Shown piece by piece: positions 61,720 to 64,000 of a stretch of DNA of 64,000 nucleotides. A model generated the notes under the pieces. That model was not told where the DNA came from. It was given only the letters and a program-made list of their open reading frames with translations, and ran no database searches. The DNA is from Chloroflexota bacterium (GTDB taxonomy: Bacteria > Chloroflexota > Anaerolineae > Anaerolineales > UBA11579). The stretch covers positions 299,252 to 363,251 of the forward strand of contig JACPVG010000036.1 of assembly GCA_016191875.1 (NCBI GenBank). Reading direction: 5' to 3'. The number at the start of each line of letters is the position of its first letter. Position 1 is the stretch's first letter. A program made the position numbers and the translations under genes.

Positions 61720-62040
61720 ATGCCTGACGACAAGATCACTCCTGAACTTTTCGAACATCTGGTGGAACTGGCGGCGCTGGAACTCGGCCCCGAGGAGGGT
61801 GAGTACATCCGCGCGCAGTTGAACAACCAGTTGAAGGCCATCGAAGAACTGGTGCGGATTCCCCTGGACGAAAGCACGCCGCCCGCGGCGCATGGTGTGG
61901 CCTACACCGCCGCCACCAGCGCGCCGCCCCGCCCGGACGTACACAATCCCTTCCCGAATCCGGAGGCCATCCTGAAGGGAGCGCCCAAAACTGAAGACGG
62001 CCATTTTGTTGTGCCAGATATTCTGTATGAGGACCTCTAA
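61720..62040 (+). CDS. gatC: Asp-tRNA(Asn)/Glu-tRNA(Gln) amidotransferase subunit C
   Basis: A 106-residue GatC, the small subunit that wraps around GatA and stabilises the GatCAB amidotransferase. It carries the family N-terminus ITPELFEHLVELAALEL, the coupled LNNQLKAIEELVRI helix and the C-terminal VPDILYEDL. Length matches the family. gatA starts 70 bp downstream; gatB is not in the window. The complex makes Gln-tRNA(Gln) or Asn-tRNA(Asn) from misacylated precursors. A -10 box lies 7 bp before its start codon. Confidence 0.94.
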   Translation: MPDDKITPELFEHLVELAALELGPEEGEYIRAQLNNQLKAIEELVRIPLDESTPPAAHGVAYTAATSAPPRPDVHNPFPNPEAILKGAPKTEDGHFVVPDILYEDL

Positions 62041-62063
62041 CCAGAATCCGATACGCGCCACTG

Positions 62064-62084
62064 ATTACCAGTTACCAATTACCA
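62064..62084 (+). repeat. three tandem heptamers before gatA
   Basis: ATTACCA-GTTACCA-ATTACCA (62064-62084) lies in the 70-bp gap between gatC and gatA. A similar set of heptamers precedes pyrB at 15096-15116. Confidence 0.75.
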
Positions 62085-62110
62085 ATCACGCCTTTATCCC
62101 CGGAGCCTGC

Positions 62111-63700
62111 ATGACCGAACTCTGTGACCTTTCCGCCGCCGAACTCGCGTCGCGTATTCGCAAGGGCGAGGCCAGCGCCGTCGAAGCCCTGGACTCCGCC
62201 CTGGCGCGTGTCGAGGCTGTGGACGGCCGCCCCGGGTCGCTGGATCCCGGCGCCCTGACCGCCGAAGACGAAGCCAAGGTCCATGCTTTCATCACCCTCA
62301 CCGCCGAGCGCGCCCGCGCCCAGGCCGAGGCGGTGGACAGGAAACTGGCGCAGGGTGAGATCCCTGGCCCGCTGGCCGGCGTCCCGTTCACCGTCAAGGA
62401 TATCTTCGTGGTCGAAGGTACGCCCAGCACGGCCGGCTCGCGCATGCTGGCGAATTTTGTCGCGCCCTACACCGCCACGCCCGTCGCCCGCATGGAAGCC
62501 GCCGGGGCGGTCATGCTCGGCAAGGTCAACCTGGACGAATTCACCTACGGCTCATCCAATGAATCGTCGGCCTTCCAGCCGCACCCGCGCAACCCGTGGG
62601 ACCCCGCGCGCGTGGTCGGCGGTTCGTCCGGCGGCAGCGCCGCCGCCGTGGCCGCCGGGGAAGGCGCGCTCTCGCTCGGCACCGACACCGCCGGTTCCAT
62701 CCGCCAGCCGGCCGCCTTCTGCGGCGTGGTCGGTGTCAAGCCCACCTATGGGCGCGTCTCGCGCTACGGCCTCATTGCTTTCGGTTCTTCGCTCGATTGC
62801 CCGGGGCCGGTGGCGCGGGATGTGACCGATGCCGCGCGGATGCTCAACGCCATCGCCGGGCCGGACGCGCGCGACGCCACCGCCGCCGCCGTGCCGGTGC
62901 CCGACTACACCGCCGGCATCGAGGACGGCGTCAAAGGAATGCGCATCGGCCTTTCGCCGGACTTCTTCAAGATCACGTATTACGACCACGACAGCGGCGA
63001 GATGGAAGAGCGCCCGCTGCCGGATGAGATCCTCGCCGCCGTGATGGCGGCTGCCGATAAACTCTCGGACGCCGGGGCGCACATCGTCGAGAACGTGCCA
63101 ATGCCGCACACCCGCTACGGCATCCCGGCCTATTTCGTCATTTCGCGCGTCGAGGCTGCCAGCAATCTGCACCGCTTCGACGGCGTGAAGTATGGCCACC
63201 GCACCGCCGAAAAGGTGGGCGACCTGCGCAGTATGTATCGCAAGACGCGCGGCGAGGCCTTCGGCTCGCAGCCCAAACTGCGCATACTGATGGGTATGTA
63301 CGTCAGCGCGGCGCAATACAGCGAGCAGTACTACCAGCGGGCGCTCAAGGTGCGCTCGCTGATCCGCGGCGACTTTGATGCGGCGTTTGACACCGAGGGC
63401 GCGCGCAAACTCGACGCCCTGCTTACGCCCACCACGCCCAGCACCGCCTTCCCGATTGGCGACGTGTACGGCGACTCGGTGCTGATGCAGTACGCCGACC
63501 AGCTCACCGTCACCGCTGACCATGCCGGCATCCCCGGCCTGAGCATTCCCGGCGGGCTGGATGCCGGCGGCCTGCCCATCGGCATCCAGTTGCTCGGCCC
63601 GGACTTCTCCGAGGCCAGCCTGTTCCGCATCGCCCGCACGTATGAGAAAGAAACCGAGACCGCGGCCTGGCGCGCCCAGAGGCCACGGGCGTTGACGTAG
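62111..63700 (+). CDS. gatA: Asp-tRNA(Asn)/Glu-tRNA(Gln) amidotransferase subunit A
   Basis: A 529-residue amidase-signature enzyme that releases ammonia from glutamine for the GatCAB transamidation. I use the ATG at 62111 (MTELCDLSAAELAS), since the longer track ORF reads through the heptamer repeat. The Ser-cisSer-Lys triad is visible: Lys in GVPFTVKDIFV, and the two serines in VGGSSGGSAAAVA and GTDTAGSIRQPAAF. The block GVVGVKPTYGRVSRYG is a strong GatA marker. It is slightly longer than usual (about 480-490) because of an N-terminal insert near residues 45-60. It functions with gatC upstream. Confidence 0.95.
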   Translation: MTELCDLSAAELASRIRKGEASAVEALDSALARVEAVDGRPGSLDPGALTAEDEAKVHAFITLTAERARAQAEAVDRKLAQGEIPGPLAGVPFTVKDIFVVEGTPSTAGSRMLANFVAPYTATPVARMEAAGAVMLGKVNLDEFTYGSSNESSAFQPHPRNPWDPARVVGGSSGGSAAAVAAGEGALSLGTDTAGSIRQPAAFCGVVGVKPTYGRVSRYGLIAFGSSLDCPGPVARDVTDAARMLNAIAGPDARDATAAAVPVPDYTAGIEDGVKGMRIGLSPDFFKITYYDHDSGEMEERPLPDEILAAVMAAADKLSDAGAHIVENVPMPHTRYGIPAYFVISRVEAASNLHRFDGVKYGHRTAEKVGDLRSMYRKTRGEAFGSQPKLRILMGMYVSAAQYSEQYYQRALKVRSLIRGDFDAAFDTEGARKLDALLTPTTPSTAFPIGDVYGDSVLMQYADQLTVTADHAGIPGLSIPGGLDAGGLPIGIQLLGPDFSEASLFRIARTYEKETETAAWRAQRPRALT

Positions 63701-64000
63701 CTGACCGTTGACTGGTTGACGACACACCCACACCCCCCTGTCCACAAGGTGTCCGCGCTGCGTCCGCGGGGTGTCTTCGGGTGTCCACGGGCGGAGTCGG
63801 GTGTCTTCTTGTCCGCGGGTGTGGGCTGGCGCGGGCGGGTGAGGAAAATGGTGCAAAACCCCCCACCCCCCTCTGAGAAAGTGCACCAAAAGCGGCAAAA
63901 GGTGCACCATTTTGGTAGATTCGATGCGTCGTTTTGTAGGTTTGCTGCGTCATTTTATGGCCCGATGCATCGTTTTGTGCGCGGGAGAAGCCAAAGGCGG
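63701..64000. repeat. repeat-rich tail after gatA
   Basis: No complete gene is seen in these 300 bp. The first half is rich in GTGTCC/GTCCGCGGGTGT-type short repeats. The second half has two GTGCACCA units and three imperfect 15-mers, GATGCGTCGTTTTGT (63923), GCTGCGTCATTTTAT (63944) and GATGCATCGTTTTGT (63964), spaced 20-21 bp. It is cut by the window end. Confidence 0.65.
63848..64000 (+). CDS. possible partial ORF running off the window
   Basis: A frame begins at ATG 63848, preceded by GAGGA, and stays open for 51 codons to the window end (MVQNPPPPSEKVHQKRQK and so on). It covers the 20-21 bp repeat units, reading FGRFDASF, RFAASFYG and MHRFVRG. The product is very basic and matches no family I know. 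A second frame is open as well, so coding is doubtful. Confidence 0.2.
   Translation, partial: MVQNPPPPSEKVHQKRQKVHHFGRFDASFCRFAASFYGPMHRFVRGRSQRR

Noticed and set aside
62552-63910. 452-aa minus-strand ORF over gatA
   Set aside because: Antisense shadow; gatA is unmistakable on the plus strand.
1-64000. tRNA or rRNA genes
   Set aside because: No cloverleaf pattern or rRNA sequence was recognised in intergenic DNA by eye; a covariance-model search would be needed to exclude a small RNA gene.

Overview
The window looks like a chromosomal segment of a GC-rich bacterium. It most resembles a member of the Chloroflexota, Anaerolineae-like. That placement is an inference from style, not from a marker gene: lipoproteins with Thr/Pro 'TPTATPT' linkers after the lipobox, many 1-nt and 4-nt start/stop overlaps, a quinone-type PyrD, DUF11-rich surface proteins, Ser/Thr kinases with outward-facing TPRs, and several -10 boxes placed so close to start codons that transcripts would be leaderless. 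I see no rRNA, tRNA, CRISPR array, transposase or phage gene.

Layout. 1-1080: 3' end of an FG-GAP/VCBS repeat protein. 1204-3641 (-): MBOAT O-acyltransferase with an SGNH-like partner. 3755-8706 (+): TetR-controlled ABC-2 exporter (regulator, one permease, HlyD adaptor, two ATPases), followed by a lipoprotein. 9459-11811 (-): class II aldolase, NUDIX hydrolase, FHA protein. 12062-13573 (+): amidohydrolase lipoprotein. 13603-18515 (+): pyrimidine cluster pyrC, pyrB, an inverted pyrF-pyrE fusion and pyrD, with a promoter and a hairpin-U7 leader before pyrC. 18939-26123 (+): a 2394-residue secreted DUF11 protein with a 600-residue Thr/Pro linker, an LPETG motif and a C-terminal sortase domain. 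26180-30153: Pol IV, a CoA-transferase and a nucleobase permease. 30226-37741 (-): SDR protein, DUF2877 protein, a membrane-anchored NACHT-HEAT NTPase, a coiled-coil zinc-ribbon protein and a degenerate Zn-ribbon DNA-methylase-like protein. 37845-41701: lipoprotein, a two-gene nucleotidyltransferase module, and a GbsR/MarR-regulated operon. 41860-44085 (+): Ser/Thr kinase. 44331-48011 (-): M1 peptidase, iPGM-like metalloenzyme and M48 peptidase. 48082-51819 (-): a five-gene periplasmic redox operon. 51919-53449 (-): SLOG/LSDAT protein with a duplicated membrane protein. 53536-56603 (+): cupin, DyP-companion protein and DyP peroxidase. 56524-60906 (-): membrane Moco oxidoreductase, acyl-CoA dehydrogenase and a TPR/HExxH protein. 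61039-63700 (+): membrane protein, gatC, gatA. 63701-64000: repeat-rich tail.

The strongest unexpected observation is in the redox operon 51819-48082. It encodes a PCYCGC lipoprotein, a CuA-type cupredoxin, a NapH-like polyferredoxin, a CuA plus cytochrome c protein, and a DUF1573-like protein. The last reading frame is interrupted by an in-frame UGA right after a Cys. The frame continues 60 more sense codons, and a 7-bp/5-nt-loop hairpin with a GG-starting loop lies 18 nt after the UGA, as in bacterial SECIS elements. I read it as a selenoprotein with a Cys-Sec motif. The second strongest is the surface protein that carries its own LPXTG signal and its own sortase in one chain.
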